A DNA stretch of 64,000 bases from RPQJ01 sp963744735 (GTDB lineage: Bacteria; Pseudomonadota; Gammaproteobacteria; Steroidobacterales; Steroidobacteraceae), in contig CAVUVH010000007.1 of NCBI GenBank assembly GCA_963744735.1, positions 124,001 through 188,000 on the forward strand, written 5' to 3'. The notes beneath the pieces are model-generated. The model worked only from the letters and a program-made list of their open reading frames with translations, was not told the DNA's origin and did no database searches. This document shows positions 11,956 to 27,235 of the stretch, one piece after another; the first letter of the stretch is position 1; each line of letters opens with the position of its first letter. Both the position numbers and the translations under genes were made by a program.

Positions 11956-14900
11956 TCTCAGGCTATTTCATCGACCGGCCGATCTTCGCGTCGGTCATCT
12001 CGGCGTTCATCGTGATCGCGGGCCTGGCCGCGCTGCGCGTGCTGCCGGTCGCGCAGTATCCGAACATCCTGCCGCCGCAGGTCGAGGTGCGGGCGTTCTA
12101 TCCGGGCGCCAACGCCGAGACGGTCGCGCAGACGGTGGCCGCACCGCTCGACCAGGCCGTCAACGGCGTGGACAACATGCTGTACCTGCGCTCGGCCAGC
12201 GCGGGCAACGGCGCGATGAACCTGACCGTCACCTTCAAGATCGGCACCGACCCGGACCTGGCGGCGATCAACGTCAACAACCGCGTGCAGAGCGCGCTGT
12301 CGACGCTGCCGGAGGAAGTGCGCCGCCAGGGCGTGCAGGTGCAGAAGGCGTCGATGTCGATGCTGAAGATCTTTGCGCTCGACTCGGACGATCCGCGCTT
12401 CGATGCGGTGTTCGTCTCCAATTACGCGCTGCTCAACGTGGTCGACGAACTGCGCCGCGTGCCCGGCGTCGGCGACGTGCAGATCTTCGGCTCCAAGGAC
12501 TACTCGATCCGCGTCTGGCTGCGGCCGGACGTGCTGGCCAAGCTGGGGCTGACGCCCGGCGACGTGGCCGAGGCGATCCGCGAGCAGAACGCGCAGTTCG
12601 CCGCCGGCCGCGTCGGCGAGGAACCGATGGACGCGGACGTGGACTTCACCTTCGCGGTGACGACCCAGGGCCGCCTCGAGTCGCCCGAGGAGTTCGGCCG
12701 GATCGTGATCCGCACCACCCCGGGCGGCGGCATCACGCGGCTCGAGGACGTGGCCCGGATCGAGCTCGGCTCGCGCGCCTACGACTTCTCGTCGATGCGC
12801 AACGGCAAGCCCACGGTGCCGATCGGCATCTTCCTGCAGCCGGGCGCCAATGCGCTGGAAGTCGGCGCGGCGACCGAGGCCCGCATGAAGGAGCTGTCGC
12901 AGCGCTTTCCCGCCGGGCTCGAATACAGCTCGCCGTACGACACCACGACCTACATCAAGGTGTCGATCCGCGAGGTGCTGGTGACGCTGGCCGAGGCGAT
13001 GCTGCTGGTGTTCGCGGTCGTGTTCCTGTTCCTGCAGAACTGGCGCGCGACACTGATCCCGATGCTGGCCGTGCCGGTGTCGCTGATCGGCACGCTGGCG
13101 GCCATGCTCATGTTCGGCTTCTCGATCAACACGCTGACGCTGTTCGGCATGGTGCTCGCGATCGGCATCGTGGTCGACGACGCGATCGTGGTGCTCGAGA
13201 ACGTCGAGCGCATCATGTCGAGCGAGGGCCTGGAGCCGCGCGAGGCGACGCACAAGGCGATGCAGCAGGTGACGCGCCCGGTGATCGCCATCGTCTTCGT
13301 GCTGACCGCCGTGTTCCTGCCGGTCGCGTTCCTGGGCGGGCTGATCGGCGAGATGTACCGGCAGTTTGCGGTGACCATCGCCGTCTCGGTCGCGATCTCG
13401 GGCTTCGTCGCGCTGACGCTGACGCCGGCGCTGTGCGCCAGCGTGCTGCGGCATGAGCACGTGGTCAGCCACGGCGTGCTGCGGCGCTTCAACGACTGGT
13501 TCGCGCGCATGACCGGGCGCTATGCCGACGGCGTCGCCTACCTGCTGCGGCACACCACGCTGGCGCTGGCGCTGGTCGGCGTGATGCTGGTGGCGACCGC
13601 GGCGCTGGTCCGCGCCGTGCCCTCGGCGCTGGCGCCGAAGGAAGACCAGGGCTACATCATGGTCATCCCCATCCTGCAGGACGCGGCGTCGCTGCGCCGG
13701 ACGGAGAAGGTCAACACCGAGCTGTCGCAGGCGCTGCTGGCCAACCCCGCGGTCGAGCAGGTGATGACCTTCTCGGGCCTCGACGTGATGACCTTCACCA
13801 ACCGCACCAACACCGGCATCGTCTGGGTCAACCTCAAGGACTGGTCCGAGCGCAAGTCGCACGACATGTCGGCGGCGGCGGTCGCCGGCTACGTCTGGGG
13901 CGTGGGCAGCAGGATCAAGGATGCCTTCGTGCTGGCGTTCGAGCCGCCGCCGATCGAAGGCCTGAGCATGACCGGCGGCTTCGACGGCTTCGTGCAGGCG
14001 CGCGGCGGCGGCACGGCCAAGGAACTCGAGACGGCGGTGCAGGGGCTGGTGGCGGCGGCGTCGCAGCGCAAGGAACTGGCCAGCGTCACGACCACGTACT
14101 CGGCCAGCGTGCCGCAGGTGCGCATGGACGTCGACCGCGAGCAGGTGAAGCTGCTCGGCATCCGCATCGACGACGTGTTCGAGACCCTGCAGAGCACCTT
14201 CGGCGCGCTGTACGTCAACGACTTCAACCGCGACGGCCGCGTGTTCCGCGTGCACCTGCAGTCCGAGGCGGCGTTCCGCAAGCGCGCCGACGACATCCGC
14301 AACGTCTACGTCCGCGCCGGCGACGGCACCATGGTGCCGCTCAACGCGCTGGTCACGATCCGCGAGGCGACCGGGCCGGAGGTGATCGAGCGCTACAACG
14401 TCTTCATGTCGGCCAAGGTGCTGGGCGACGCGGCGCCGGGCTACAGCTCGGGCGAGGCGCTGGCCGCGATGGAGGAGGTGGCGCGGCAGGCGCTGCCGGA
14501 CGGCTACACGCTCGCCTGGACCGGCACCTCGTACCAGGAGAAGGCGGTCGGCGGCAGCTCGATCGCCGTGTTCCTGGTCGGCGTGCTGATGGTGTTCCTG
14601 GTGCTGGCGGCGCAGTACGAGAAGTGGACGCTGCCGTTCGCCGTGATCATGGCCGTGCCGTTCGCGCTGTTCGGCGCGTTCCTCGCGGTGTTCCTGCGCG
14701 GCCAGCAGAACGACCTGTATTTCCAGATCGGCCTGGTGACGCTGGTCGGCCTCGCCTCCAAGAACGCGATCCTGATCGTGGAGTTTGCGCAGCTGAAGGT
14801 GCAGGAGGGCATGTCGCTGACCGAGGCGGCGGTCGAGGGCGCGCGCCTGCGCTTCCGTCCCGATCGTCATGACCTCGCTGGCGTTCATCCTGGGCGTGAT

Positions 14901-15087
14901 GCCGCTGGCGCTGAGCGGCGGCGCCGGCGCCGGCAGCCGGCACTCGATCGCCACCGGCGTGATCGGCGGCATGCTGGCGGCGACGTTCATCGCCACGCTG
15001 TTCGTGCCCTTGTTCTTCCGGCTGATCGCCTCGCGCGGCGTGGACAAGTTCCACGCGCCGCGGGAAGCAGGCAGCGATGCGGCCTGA
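11952..15087 (+). CDS. RND multidrug efflux pump, HAE1 family
   Basis: The inner-membrane proton-driven pump of a tripartite efflux system, about 1045 residues. It starts at GTG with the typical N-terminus SGYFIDRPIFA. Transmembrane helix 4 shows GIVVDDAIVVLENVERI, with the two aspartates of the proton relay. The periplasmic porter domains and second TM bundle follow in order. A one-base insertion at about 14860-14868 (an extra C where RLRFRP continues to IVMTSLAFI) breaks the frame only near the last four helices. It resembles the MexF/OqxB/AcrB group; substrates are unknown. The stop overlaps the start of the outer-membrane factor by 11 bases. Confidence 0.95.
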
Positions 15088-16507
15088 GCGCAGCGCCGGT
15101 CGAGCGTGGGCGCTGGTGCTGGCCGCGGCCTGGCTCGTCGCCGGCTGCGCCGTGACGCGCGAGCCCGAGCGCAAGCCCGAGCTGCCGCTGCCGGCGGCGC
15201 TGCCCGCGGTCGACGGCACCACCGTCGACCTGCCCGATCCATGGTGGACGATCTTCGGCGACCCGACGCTCGACGCGCTGGTGCGCGAGGCGCTGGCGAA
15301 CAACGCGGACGCCGCGGTCGCGGCAGCGCGCGTGGCCGAGGCGCGTGCGCTGGCGCGGATCGCCGGTGCCGACCTGTGGCCGCAGGTGGGCATCGAGGCC
15401 GGCGCCAGCCGCGGCCAGGGCAGCCGGCTCGTGGATCCCAGCCAGCCGCTGGACGGTGCGACGCGCAACGAGTTCTACGCCCGCGGCGTGGTCTCCTACG
15501 AGATCGACCTGTGGGGGCGTTATGCGCATGCCTCGGAGGCGGCGCGCAACCGCCTGCTGGCGGCGGAGCTGGACCGCGACGCCTTCCGGCTGAGCCTCAG
15601 CGGCGAGACCGCCCGCGCATACTTTGCGCTCGCGGCCGCCATCGCCCAGCACGGCCAGGCGCGCGACACACTGGCCAACCGCGAGGAGTCGCTGCGCATC
15701 GAGCGACTGCGCTTCGACGGCGGCGAGAGCGACGAGATCACGTTCCGCCGGGTCGAGGCCGAGGTCGCCACCGCCCGCGCGGCGCTGCATACCTTCGAGC
15801 TCGAGATCGAGCGCCGCCAGAACGTGCTCGGCCTGCTGCTGGGCCGCAGTCCGCGCGAGCTGGTCGAGCAGAAGGTGCTGCCGCAGGCACTCGCGCAGGC
15901 GTCGGCGGTGTCGCTGCTGCCGGCGGGCGTGCCGGCCGAGGTCCTCACCCGGCGTCCCGACATCCGTGGGGCGGAGGCGCAGCTGGCCGCGGCCGCGGGC
16001 GATGTCAGCGCCGCCCGCGCCGCACTGTTGCCGTCCATCAGCCTGACCGGCGTGCTCGGCTCCGCCAGTCCGGAACTGGACGACCTGTTCAGCGATCCGG
16101 CCGACCTGTGGTCGGTGGCGGGCGGACTGCTGCAGCCCGTGTTCCAGGGCGGGCGCCTGCGGGCCGACGTCGAGCGCCAGCGCGCCGTGCTGGACCAGCG
16201 CCGGGCCGAATATGCGCGCACCGTGCAGCAGGCGTTCCGCGAGGTGCTCGATGGCCTGCAGGGCCAGTCCAGCCTGCGCGAGGTCGAGGCCGCGCGCGTG
16301 GCGCAGGTGACCTCGCTGCGGCGGGCCACGGACCTGGCCGAGCTGCAGTACGCCGCCGGCGAGATCGCCTTCATCGAGCTGCTCGACGTGCGCCGGTCGC
16401 TGTTTGCGGTCGAGATCGAACTCGTCAGCGCGCGGCGCGAGGCGCTGGTGGGCACCGTCGACCTGGCACTGGCGCTCGGGGGCGGACCCGACCTTGCCTT
16501 AGCGTAA
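15077..16507 (+). CDS. RND efflux outer-membrane lipoprotein (NodT/OprM family)
   Basis: The intact 476-residue outer-membrane factor completing the operon. The signal peptide ends in LVAGC, a lipobox with lipidated Cys24. Two TolC-like repeats follow, each with long helices and beta strands, and the family signatures WWTIFGDPTLDALV, YEIDLWG and RPDIRGAEAQL are present. It forms the trimeric exit duct for the adaptor and pump encoded upstream. No dedicated TetR or LysR regulator adjoins the operon, so control is not evident from this window. Confidence 0.95.
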   Translation: MRPERSAGRAWALVLAAAWLVAGCAVTREPERKPELPLPAALPAVDGTTVDLPDPWWTIFGDPTLDALVREALANNADAAVAAARVAEARALARIAGADLWPQVGIEAGASRGQGSRLVDPSQPLDGATRNEFYARGVVSYEIDLWGRYAHASEAARNRLLAAELDRDAFRLSLSGETARAYFALAAAIAQHGQARDTLANREESLRIERLRFDGGESDEITFRRVEAEVATARAALHTFELEIERRQNVLGLLLGRSPRELVEQKVLPQALAQASAVSLLPAGVPAEVLTRRPDIRGAEAQLAAAAGDVSAARAALLPSISLTGVLGSASPELDDLFSDPADLWSVAGGLLQPVFQGGRLRADVERQRAVLDQRRAEYARTVQQAFREVLDGLQGQSSLREVEAARVAQVTSLRRATDLAELQYAAGEIAFIELLDVRRSLFAVEIELVSARREALVGTVDLALALGGGPDLALA

Positions 16508-16546
16508 AATGGCGGTCAGTCAGCACACGACTGCAACCCTACCGCC

Positions 16547-17695
16547 ATGGCCACCAAGACCCCAACGCAGCGCCGACGCCCGCCATCCAGGACCCCGCGA
16601 CGACTGGTGCAGGGCGACATCGCCCCGCGCCTGACCGACCAGGGCATCGCCGACTTCTCCGTGCACGAGGCCGTGTCGGCGGCGCACGAGTCCAAGGCCT
16701 ACGCGGTCGGCGACATCCTGCAGAAGGCGCTGCGCACCGATGGCGTCAACGCTGCCCGTGACTCGCTCGCGGCGATCCTCAAGGGCGCCTCGCCCGACGA
16801 CGTGGCGCAGCTGCGCAAGGTGCTGTTGCGCCACGAGGACGGCGACCGCGCCCTGCGCCGCGAGCACGACGATGCCGAGCTCGCCGCCGGCTGGCGCGAC
16901 GGCGGCTATCCGTACCACAACCTGCTGTCGCGCAAGACCTACGAACGGCAGAAGTACCGCCTGCAGGTCGAGCTGCTGAAACTGCAGGCCTGGGTCAAGG
17001 ACACCGGTGCGCGGGTCGTGATCCTGTTCGAGGGCCGCGACGCGGCCGGCAAGGGCGGCACGATCAAGCGCTTCATGGAGCACCTCAACCCGCGCGGCGC
17101 GCGCGTGGTGGCACTGGAGAAGCCGAGCGAAGTCGAGCGCGGGCAGTGGTACTTCCAGCGCTACGTGGCGCACCTGCCGACGGCGGGCGAGATCACGCTG
17201 TTCGACCGCTCCTGGTACAACCGCGCCGGCGTCGAGAACGTGATGGGCTTCTGCACCCCGGCGCAGTACGACGAGTTCATGCGCCAGTGCCCGGAGTTCG
17301 AGCGCAACCTGGTGCGCAGCGGCATCCACGTGATCAAGTTCTGGTTCTCGGTCAGCCGCGAGGAGCAGCGCCGCCGCTTCAAGGAGCGCCGCTCGCACCC
17401 GCTGAAGCACTGGAAGCTGAGCCCGGTCGACCTGGCCTCGCTCGACAAGTGGGACGAGTACACGCGGGCCAAGGAGTCGATGTTCTTCTACACCGACACC
17501 GCGGACTCACCGTGGACGGTGATCAAGTCGGACTGCAAGAAGCGCGCGCGGCTCAACGCGATGCGCTACGTGCTGCACCGGCTGCCGTACACCAACAAGG
17601 ACATCGAGCTGATCGGGCAGGTGGACCCGCTGCTGGTCGGTCGCGCCAACGTCGTCTACGAGCACGGCGAGAAGCACGAGCTGCCGATGGGGTGA
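16547..17695 (+). CDS. ppk2: Polyphosphate kinase 2
   Basis: An intact 382-residue PPK2-family kinase that uses polyphosphate to phosphorylate nucleoside diphosphates or monophosphates. Walker A is FEGRDAAGKGG at about residue 160, and the lid and catalytic region contains DRSWYNRAGVENVMGF at about residue 220, followed by an arginine-rich lid. The N-terminal 70 residues are a basic extension. Family class I enzymes (NDP kinases) share this single-domain layout, which I judge most likely. It lies 39 bases after the efflux operon and is convergent with gltD. Confidence 0.94.
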   Translation: MATKTPTQRRRPPSRTPRRLVQGDIAPRLTDQGIADFSVHEAVSAAHESKAYAVGDILQKALRTDGVNAARDSLAAILKGASPDDVAQLRKVLLRHEDGDRALRREHDDAELAAGWRDGGYPYHNLLSRKTYERQKYRLQVELLKLQAWVKDTGARVVILFEGRDAAGKGGTIKRFMEHLNPRGARVVALEKPSEVERGQWYFQRYVAHLPTAGEITLFDRSWYNRAGVENVMGFCTPAQYDEFMRQCPEFERNLVRSGIHVIKFWFSVSREEQRRRFKERRSHPLKHWKLSPVDLASLDKWDEYTRAKESMFFYTDTADSPWTVIKSDCKKRARLNAMRYVLHRLPYTNKDIELIGQVDPLLVGRANVVYEHGEKHELPMG

Positions 17696-17707
17696 GCGGC
17701 GCGGGCC

Positions 17708-19183
17708 TCACTTCCCCGTCAGGTACCGCTCGCACGCCGCCGCCGCGCCGCGGCCCTCGTTGATCGCCCACACGACGAGGACTGGCCGCGCCGGCAATCG
17801 CCGGCCGCGAACACGCCCTTCAGGCTGGTGGCGTAGCGGCCGTACTCGGCGCGCACGTTGCTGCGCGCGTCGCACTCGACGCCCAGGTCCTTCAGCAGCG
17901 GCTGCTCGGGGCCCAGGAAGCCCATCGCCAGCAGCGCGAGCTGCGCCGGGCGCACCTGCTCGGTGCCGGGCACTTCCACCGGCACGCACGGCGCCCTTGG
18001 CGTTGCGCTCCCACTTCACCTCGACCGTGACGATCGACTTCGAGCTGGCCATTGCGCGCCGCCGACGAACTTCTTCACGGTGGTCAGGTACACGCGCGGG
18101 TCGTCGCCGTACTTGGCCGCGGCCTCTTCCTGGCCGTAGTCGAGCTTGTAGACCTTGGGCCATTCCGGCCACGGGTTGTCGGCCGCGCGCTCGACCGGCG
18201 GGCGCGCCATGATCTCGAGCTGCGTGACGCTGCGGCAGCCCTGGCGCAGCGCGGTGCCGACGCAGTCGGTGCCGGTGTCGCCGCCGCCGATCACGATCAC
18301 GTCCTTGCCGCGGGCGTGGATCGGCGAGTGGTCGGCGCCGCCGTTCAGCAGCGCGCGGGTGCTGGCCGTGAGGTAGTCCATCGCGAAGTGCACGCCGCGC
18401 AGATCGCGGCCCTCGACGGGCAGGTCGCGCGGCTGTGTCGCGCCGGTGCAGATCACGGTGGCGTCGAAGTCGCGCAGCAGCAGCTGTCCCTCGACGTTCT
18501 CGCCGACGTTGGCATTGCAGAGGAACTTGATGCCCTCGGCCTCGAGCAGCTTGATGCCGGCGCTCGACCACCTGGCGCTTGTCGAGCTTCATGTTCGGGA
18601 TGCCGTACATCAGCAGGCCGCCCGGGCGGTCCTCGCGCTCGAGCACGGTCACTTCGTGGCCGGCGCGGTTCAGCTGCTGCGCGGCGGCGAGTCCCGCCGG
18701 GCCGGAGCCGATCACGGCCACCTTCTTGCCGGTGCGCGACGCCGGCGGCTCGGGCAGCACCCAGCCTTCGTCCCAGCCGCGGTCGATGATCTCGTTCTCG
18801 ATGTTCTTGATCGTGACCGGCGGCTCGTTGATGCCGAGCACGCACGAGCCTTCGCACGGCGCCGGGCAGACGCGGCCGGTGAACTCCGGGAAGTTGTTGG
18901 TCATGTGCAGGCGGTCGAGCGCCTCGCGCCAGAGCCCGCGGTAGACCAGGTCGTTCCACTCCGGGATCACGTTGTTGATCGGGCAGCCCGAGGCCATGCC
19001 GCTGATCAGCTTGCCGGTGTGGCAGAACGGCACGCCGCAGTCCATGCAGCGCGCGCCCTGCTGGCGCAGGCGCTTCTCCTCCAGGTGCGGGTGGAACTCG
19101 TTCCAGTCGCCGATCCGCTCCAGCGGCGCGCGGTCGACCGGCAGTTCGCGCAGGTATTCGATGAATCCGGTTGGCTTGCCCAT
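17708..19183 (-). CDS. gltD: Glutamate synthase small subunit (frame-broken)
   Basis: The NADPH-oxidising beta subunit, which passes electrons to the GltB flavin and iron-sulfur centres. Starting at ATG 19183, it has the N-terminal [4Fe-4S] cysteines in ARCMDCGVPFC and GCPINN, then CPAPCEGSC, an FAD-binding GSGPAGLAAA, and an NADPH-binding GGGDTGTDC. The end is VVWAINEGRGAA. The frame breaks near 18570 (extra base after CCGG), twice near 18030-18055, near 17985, and near 17780 (one base missing). The conserved sequence continues across each, so this is probably one functional gene of about 490 residues. It follows gltB after ten bases. Confidence 0.93.
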   Translation of the reverse strand: MGKPTGFIEYLRELPVDRAPLERIGDWNEFHPHLEEKRLRQQGARCMDCGVPFCHTGKLISGMASGCPINNVIPEWNDLVYRGLWREALDRLHMTNNFPEFTGRVCPAPCEGSCVLGINEPPVTIKNIENEIIDRGWDEGWVLPEPPASRTGKKVAVIGSGPAGLAAAQQLNRAGHEVTVLEREDRPGGLLMYGIPNMKLDKRQVVERRHQAARGRGHQVPLQCQRRRERRGTAAAARLRRHRDLHRRDTAARPARRGPRSARRALRDGLPHGQHPRAAERRRRPLADPRPRQGRDRDRRRRHRHRLRRHRAAPGLPQRHAARDHGAPAGRARGRQPVAGMAQGLQARLRPGRGRGQVRRRPARVPDHREEVRRRRAMASSKSIVTVEVKWERNAKGAVRAGGSARHRAGAPGAARAAGDGLPGPRAAAAEGPGRRVRRAQQRARRVRPLRHQPEGRVRGRRLPARPVLVVWAINEGRGAAAACERYLTGK

Positions 19184-19193
19184 CGTCGTCTTC

Positions 19194-23876
<4,683 letters not shown>

Positions 23877-24140
23877 CGTCGGCCCTGTCTGCGGTTCGGG
23901 CGTCGCTCAGGGGCATGGCGAGCCGCGGCTCGGGCAGAACCGGACTTCCTGATCCTGGACAACGGTCGTGGATACGACACTCATATGACATGCGGGCCGG
24001 GCCGCGTCAATGCACTGCAACAAAGTGGTCTAGGCCGCATGCCGGCCGATGCTGGCGGAGTCCGCTCGCGGGGCTGGAAAACGCCTGGCCTTTGCTGCTA
24101 GGGTGACGCTTTCCAGAAGTAAAAATTCAAGGGGATTCAA

Positions 24141-24461
24141 ATGGATGCATCAAGTGCTGTCGGCGTGGCGGGCATCAGCCTGGGGGTGCTGCTGCTGATC
24201 TGGATCGTGCTGGGCGCGATCAGTGGCTTGATCATCGGCGGGCTGGCCCGCTTCCTGCTGCCGGGACCGGACCCGATGAGCTGGCCGCGCACCATCCTGT
24301 ATGGCATCGGCGGGTCGTTCGCCGGTGGCGTCGTCAGCCGGCTGCTGAACCTGCCGCTGTGGCTCGCCCTGGTCGTGGAAGTCGCGGCGGCCGCGGGGCT
24401 GATCTGGTTCTTTACGCGCCGGAACAAGCCTGCGGCCGGAAATGACGTCTCGGTCAAGTAG
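24141..24461 (+). CDS. GlsB/YeaQ/YmgE-family small membrane protein
   Basis: A 106-residue protein with three or four hydrophobic helices and the family signature GLIIGGLARFLLPG near residue 30, followed by a glycine-rich helix. This family (annotated as transglycosylase-associated proteins) is induced by stress in several bacteria but has no proven reaction. A ribosome binding site (AAGGGGATT) precedes the ATG. It stands alone between the divergent gltB and the RlpA-like gene. Confidence 0.8.
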   Translation: MDASSAVGVAGISLGVLLLIWIVLGAISGLIIGGLARFLLPGPDPMSWPRTILYGIGGSFAGGVVSRLLNLPLWLALVVEVAAAAGLIWFFTRRNKPAAGNDVSVK

Positions 24462-24494
24462 TTCGTAACTATTTGTTTTAAAAGGAATTGGTCT

Positions 24495-24521
24495 GCGTCC
24501 CGGGTAGCCAGCCCGGGACGC
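24495..24521. terminator. Perfect 10-bp hairpin after the GlsB-like gene
   Basis: The arms GCGTCCCGGG (24495-24504) and CCCGGGACGC (24512-24521) pair perfectly around a 7-base loop. It lies 34 bases after the stop codon. There is no strong T-run, so it is a likely but not certain intrinsic terminator. Confidence 0.5.
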
Positions 24522-24725
24522 TCTGGTAGGCTTTGCCGGAACTTTCGGCCGGCGACTGGCGTCTCTAGGGGCACCAAGGCGACCCGGCCCATCACCGCGA
24601 TCTGATCCGGAGGGCTTCCAATCGGTCGCCACCCAACGTGACTCGCGTCACTACGCCGACCCGCCGCTTTGACCGGCGCGGGTACGGACCCCGATAGTCG
24701 ATGCGACCGAACCGGAGACACTCCC

Positions 24726-25235
24726 ATGGCCTACCCCTACCGCAATCGTCCCGACCGCCGCACGGCACGCCCAGGCGTGTTCGCGCGCCTGGCCGTGCTG
24801 GCGTTTGCGAGCATGCTGCCGGGTGCCTCCGCCTGGGCCGACCGGTCCGAGGGGCCGGGCGTTGCCGACATCGCCTCGGCCATCGAGCGTGGCATCGTCA
24901 CCGCCCAGGAAGGCATCGTGTCCTGGTACGGCGCGCAGTTCCAGGACCGCAAGACCGCCAGCGGCGAGCGCTTCGATGCCGCGGCGATGACGATGGCCCA
25001 CCCCAGCCTGCCGTTCGGGACGCACGTCAAGGTCACCAATCTCCGCAACGGCCGCAGCGTCGTCGTGCGCGTCAACGACCGCGGGCCGTTCGTCGGCAAG
25101 CGCATCGCCGACCTGTCCCAGGCGGCCGCCGCCGAGATCGGCATGATGCGCCGGGGCCTGGCCCGTGCGCGCATCGAGGTGCTCGGTGCAGAGCCCGTCG
25201 GTGCGGCCGGCGGCGAGTTCAATACCGCCCCCTGA
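24726..25235 (+). CDS. RlpA-like septal/cell-wall protein
   Basis: A 169-residue exported protein. The signal peptide covers about residues 1-38 (VFARLAVLAFASMLPGASAWA) and is not followed by a lipobox cysteine, unlike canonical RlpA. The double-psi beta-barrel core is visible as GIVSWYGAQFQDRKTASGERFD, here spanning about residues 64-85, then PFGTHVKVTNLRNG and VNDRGPFV. RlpA enzymes cleave glycan strands lacking stem peptides. The SPOR domain of long RlpA proteins is absent, so septal targeting is not predicted. It follows a 264-base spacer with no other gene. Confidence 0.87.
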   Translation: MAYPYRNRPDRRTARPGVFARLAVLAFASMLPGASAWADRSEGPGVADIASAIERGIVTAQEGIVSWYGAQFQDRKTASGERFDAAAMTMAHPSLPFGTHVKVTNLRNGRSVVVRVNDRGPFVGKRIADLSQAAAAEIGMMRRGLARARIEVLGAEPVGAAGGEFNTAP

Positions 25236-25282
25236 GTTCATTGCGCTATCGTCCCGGTGGGATGATCCCTGCCGCAGGATGA

Positions 25283-26217
25283 ATGGACCCGATCGTTGAC
25301 ACCCGCCCGGGACGACTGCAGACGCTGATCGCCGCGCTGCTGCGCGCTGCGCTGCGGGCGACCCTGTTGCCGGCCTTCAGTCCACGGCGGCCCATCGCCG
25401 ACCAGCGCCGGCGGGTCGCTCTCGTCACGCGGCTGACCTTGCGGGCCCGCGGCGTCGATTTCACGCCAGCCACCTGCAACGGAGTCCCCGGCGAGTTCGC
25501 GCGTGTGCGCGACCGCGCGGAGTCATCCGGCACGGTGCTTTACCTGCACGGCGGTGCCTACTGCCTGGGTTCGCCCGCGACCCACCGTTCGATCACCAGC
25601 CATCTCGCGCGGCGCGCCGGCTGCCGCAGTGTTCGCTGCCGATTACCGGCTGGCGCCCGAACATCCGTTTCCGGCAGCGCTCGAGGACGCCGTGGCGGCG
25701 TATCGCGGCCTGCTTGCCCGGGGCTGCAGCTCCGCGCGCCTGGCGCTGGCGGGCGACTCGGCCGGCGGTGGCCTGGCGCTGGCCCTGGCCTTGCGCCTGC
25801 GGCAACTGGGCGAGCCGTTGCCTGCCGCGCTGGTGCTGCTGTCGCCGTGGGTCGATCTCGGCCAGCCCGACCGCGGACCCGCGCCGCCCGGCGAAGTCAT
25901 GATCTCGCTGCCGTGGGTCGAGGAATGCGCGCGGCTGTACCTCGGCGACGACCGATGCCGCCGAGCCGCTCGCCTCGCCGATCAACGGCGACCTGCGCGG
26001 ACTGCCGCCCGTGCTGCTGCAGGTCGGCATGGACGAGATCCTGCTGCAGGACTCGCAGCGCCTGCACGCGGCGCTGACACAGGCCGGGGTGACGGTGGAA
26101 CTGCAGCAGTACCCGCGCCGCTGGCATGTGTTCCAGGCCAACGCCGGCGTGCTGGCCGACGCCGATCGTGCGCTCGAGTCCGCGGCGCAGTTCCTGCGCC
26201 GGGCGTGGCTTTCCTAG
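25283..26217 (+). CDS. Alpha/beta hydrolase, HSL (esterase/lipase) family
   Basis: A hormone-sensitive-lipase-type esterase of about 310 residues. The oxyanion motif is HGGAY, followed by ADYRLAPEHPFPAAL, and the nucleophile elbow is GDSAGG. Near the C-terminus DEILLQD supplies the acid and RWHVFQ the histidine. Two one-base insertions, near 25620 (an extra T where AGAAVFAADY continues) and near 25955, split it into three frames. Its TAG stop shares CTAG with the stop of the opposing, related esterase. Both may hydrolyse short or medium acyl esters. Confidence 0.85.
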
Positions 26218-27215
26218 AGCGCCGTGCGGCCGGCGGGTTCGGCGGTCACGACGTCCGCCGGCAGCAATTCCAGGTCCTCATGGTGCGCGCTCACGCCGAG
26301 CGGCGGCACCGCCGCGTGCCGGATGTGGTGGCCGATGAAGGCGACGATTTCGGCGAAGGCGCGCCCGGCCTCGGGCAGCATCTCGAACAGCGGGAACACG
26401 TGCGGCAGGTCGGGCCAGACGTCGATGCGCGAATCCGTGCCCGCCTGCAGCGCGCGGTCGTGGGCGCGCACGGCATCGTCGAGCAGCATCTCCGTCGAAC
26501 CCGCCACGAAGTACAGCGGCGGCAGCCGCGACCAGTCGCCGTGCAGCGGCGACAGCGCGGGTTGGCTGCGGTCGGCGCCCGCGCAGTAGATCTGCGGCAC
26601 CAGGTCGATGGCGCCAGGGCTGAACATCGGATCGGCGTGCGCGTTGTAGCGCATCGACGGCCCGCCCGGCACCAGGTCGGTCGCGGGTGAAAGCAATACG
26701 GCGCAATCCGGCAGCGGCAGCTGCGCGTCGCGCACGCGCATGAGCGTGACCAGCGACAGGTTGCCGCCGGCGGAGTCGCCGGCCAGCGCCAGCGGCCGGC
26801 CCGTCGGACCTCCGAGCAGCGCGCGGTAGACGTTGAAGCAATCGTCGACTGCCGCGGGAAACGGGTGTTCCGGCGCGAGCCGGTAATCGACCAGCAGCAC
26901 GCGCAGGCCCGTCGCGTCCGACAGCCTTGCGGCGAAGGCCGCATACAGCGCGGGCAGGTGCACGCACCACGCGCCACCGTGCAGGTACAGCAGCGTGCCG
27001 TTGCGCGCGGCGAGTTCGGGTTCGCCGAACCAGGTCGCCGGCACGCCGCCGAGCGTGACAGCCTCTGTCACCACCGCCTGCCGGCGCCGCGCGAGGCGCG
27101 CTTCGGTGCGCGCAGCGTGGTGGCGGAGCTGTCCAATCGTGAGTCCCGGCCGCCACAACGGCTTGACCAGCCGGCGGAGCAGGGCATTGATGATGCGTGC
27201 GCGGATGCTCGGCAT
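26214..27215 (-). CDS. Alpha/beta hydrolase, HSL (esterase/lipase) family
   Basis: An intact esterase of 333 residues beginning at ATG 27215. Motifs are HGGAW (oxyanion), VDYRLAPEHPFPAAV, GDSAGG (nucleophile) and, near the end, GSTEMLLDD and LPHVFPLF with the acid and histidine. It is a paralogue of the convergent upstream esterase. It follows a TetR regulator by 20 bases on the same strand, so the regulator and esterase probably form one transcript diverging from the alkane hydroxylase. Confidence 0.9.
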   Translation of the reverse strand: MPSIRARIINALLRRLVKPLWRPGLTIGQLRHHAARTEARLARRRQAVVTEAVTLGGVPATWFGEPELAARNGTLLYLHGGAWCVHLPALYAAFAARLSDATGLRVLLVDYRLAPEHPFPAAVDDCFNVYRALLGGPTGRPLALAGDSAGGNLSLVTLMRVRDAQLPLPDCAVLLSPATDLVPGGPSMRYNAHADPMFSPGAIDLVPQIYCAGADRSQPALSPLHGDWSRLPPLYFVAGSTEMLLDDAVRAHDRALQAGTDSRIDVWPDLPHVFPLFEMLPEAGRAFAEIVAFIGHHIRHAAVPPLGVSAHHEDLELLPADVVTAEPAGRTAL

Positions 27216-27235
27216 GGCGGTACTCCTGTGCGCGG

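Noticed and set aside
11958..15242. A 1,094-residue antisense frame opposite the RND pump
   Set aside because: Low-complexity His/Arg/Ala composition, typical of antisense GC-rich frames; the sense gene is clear.
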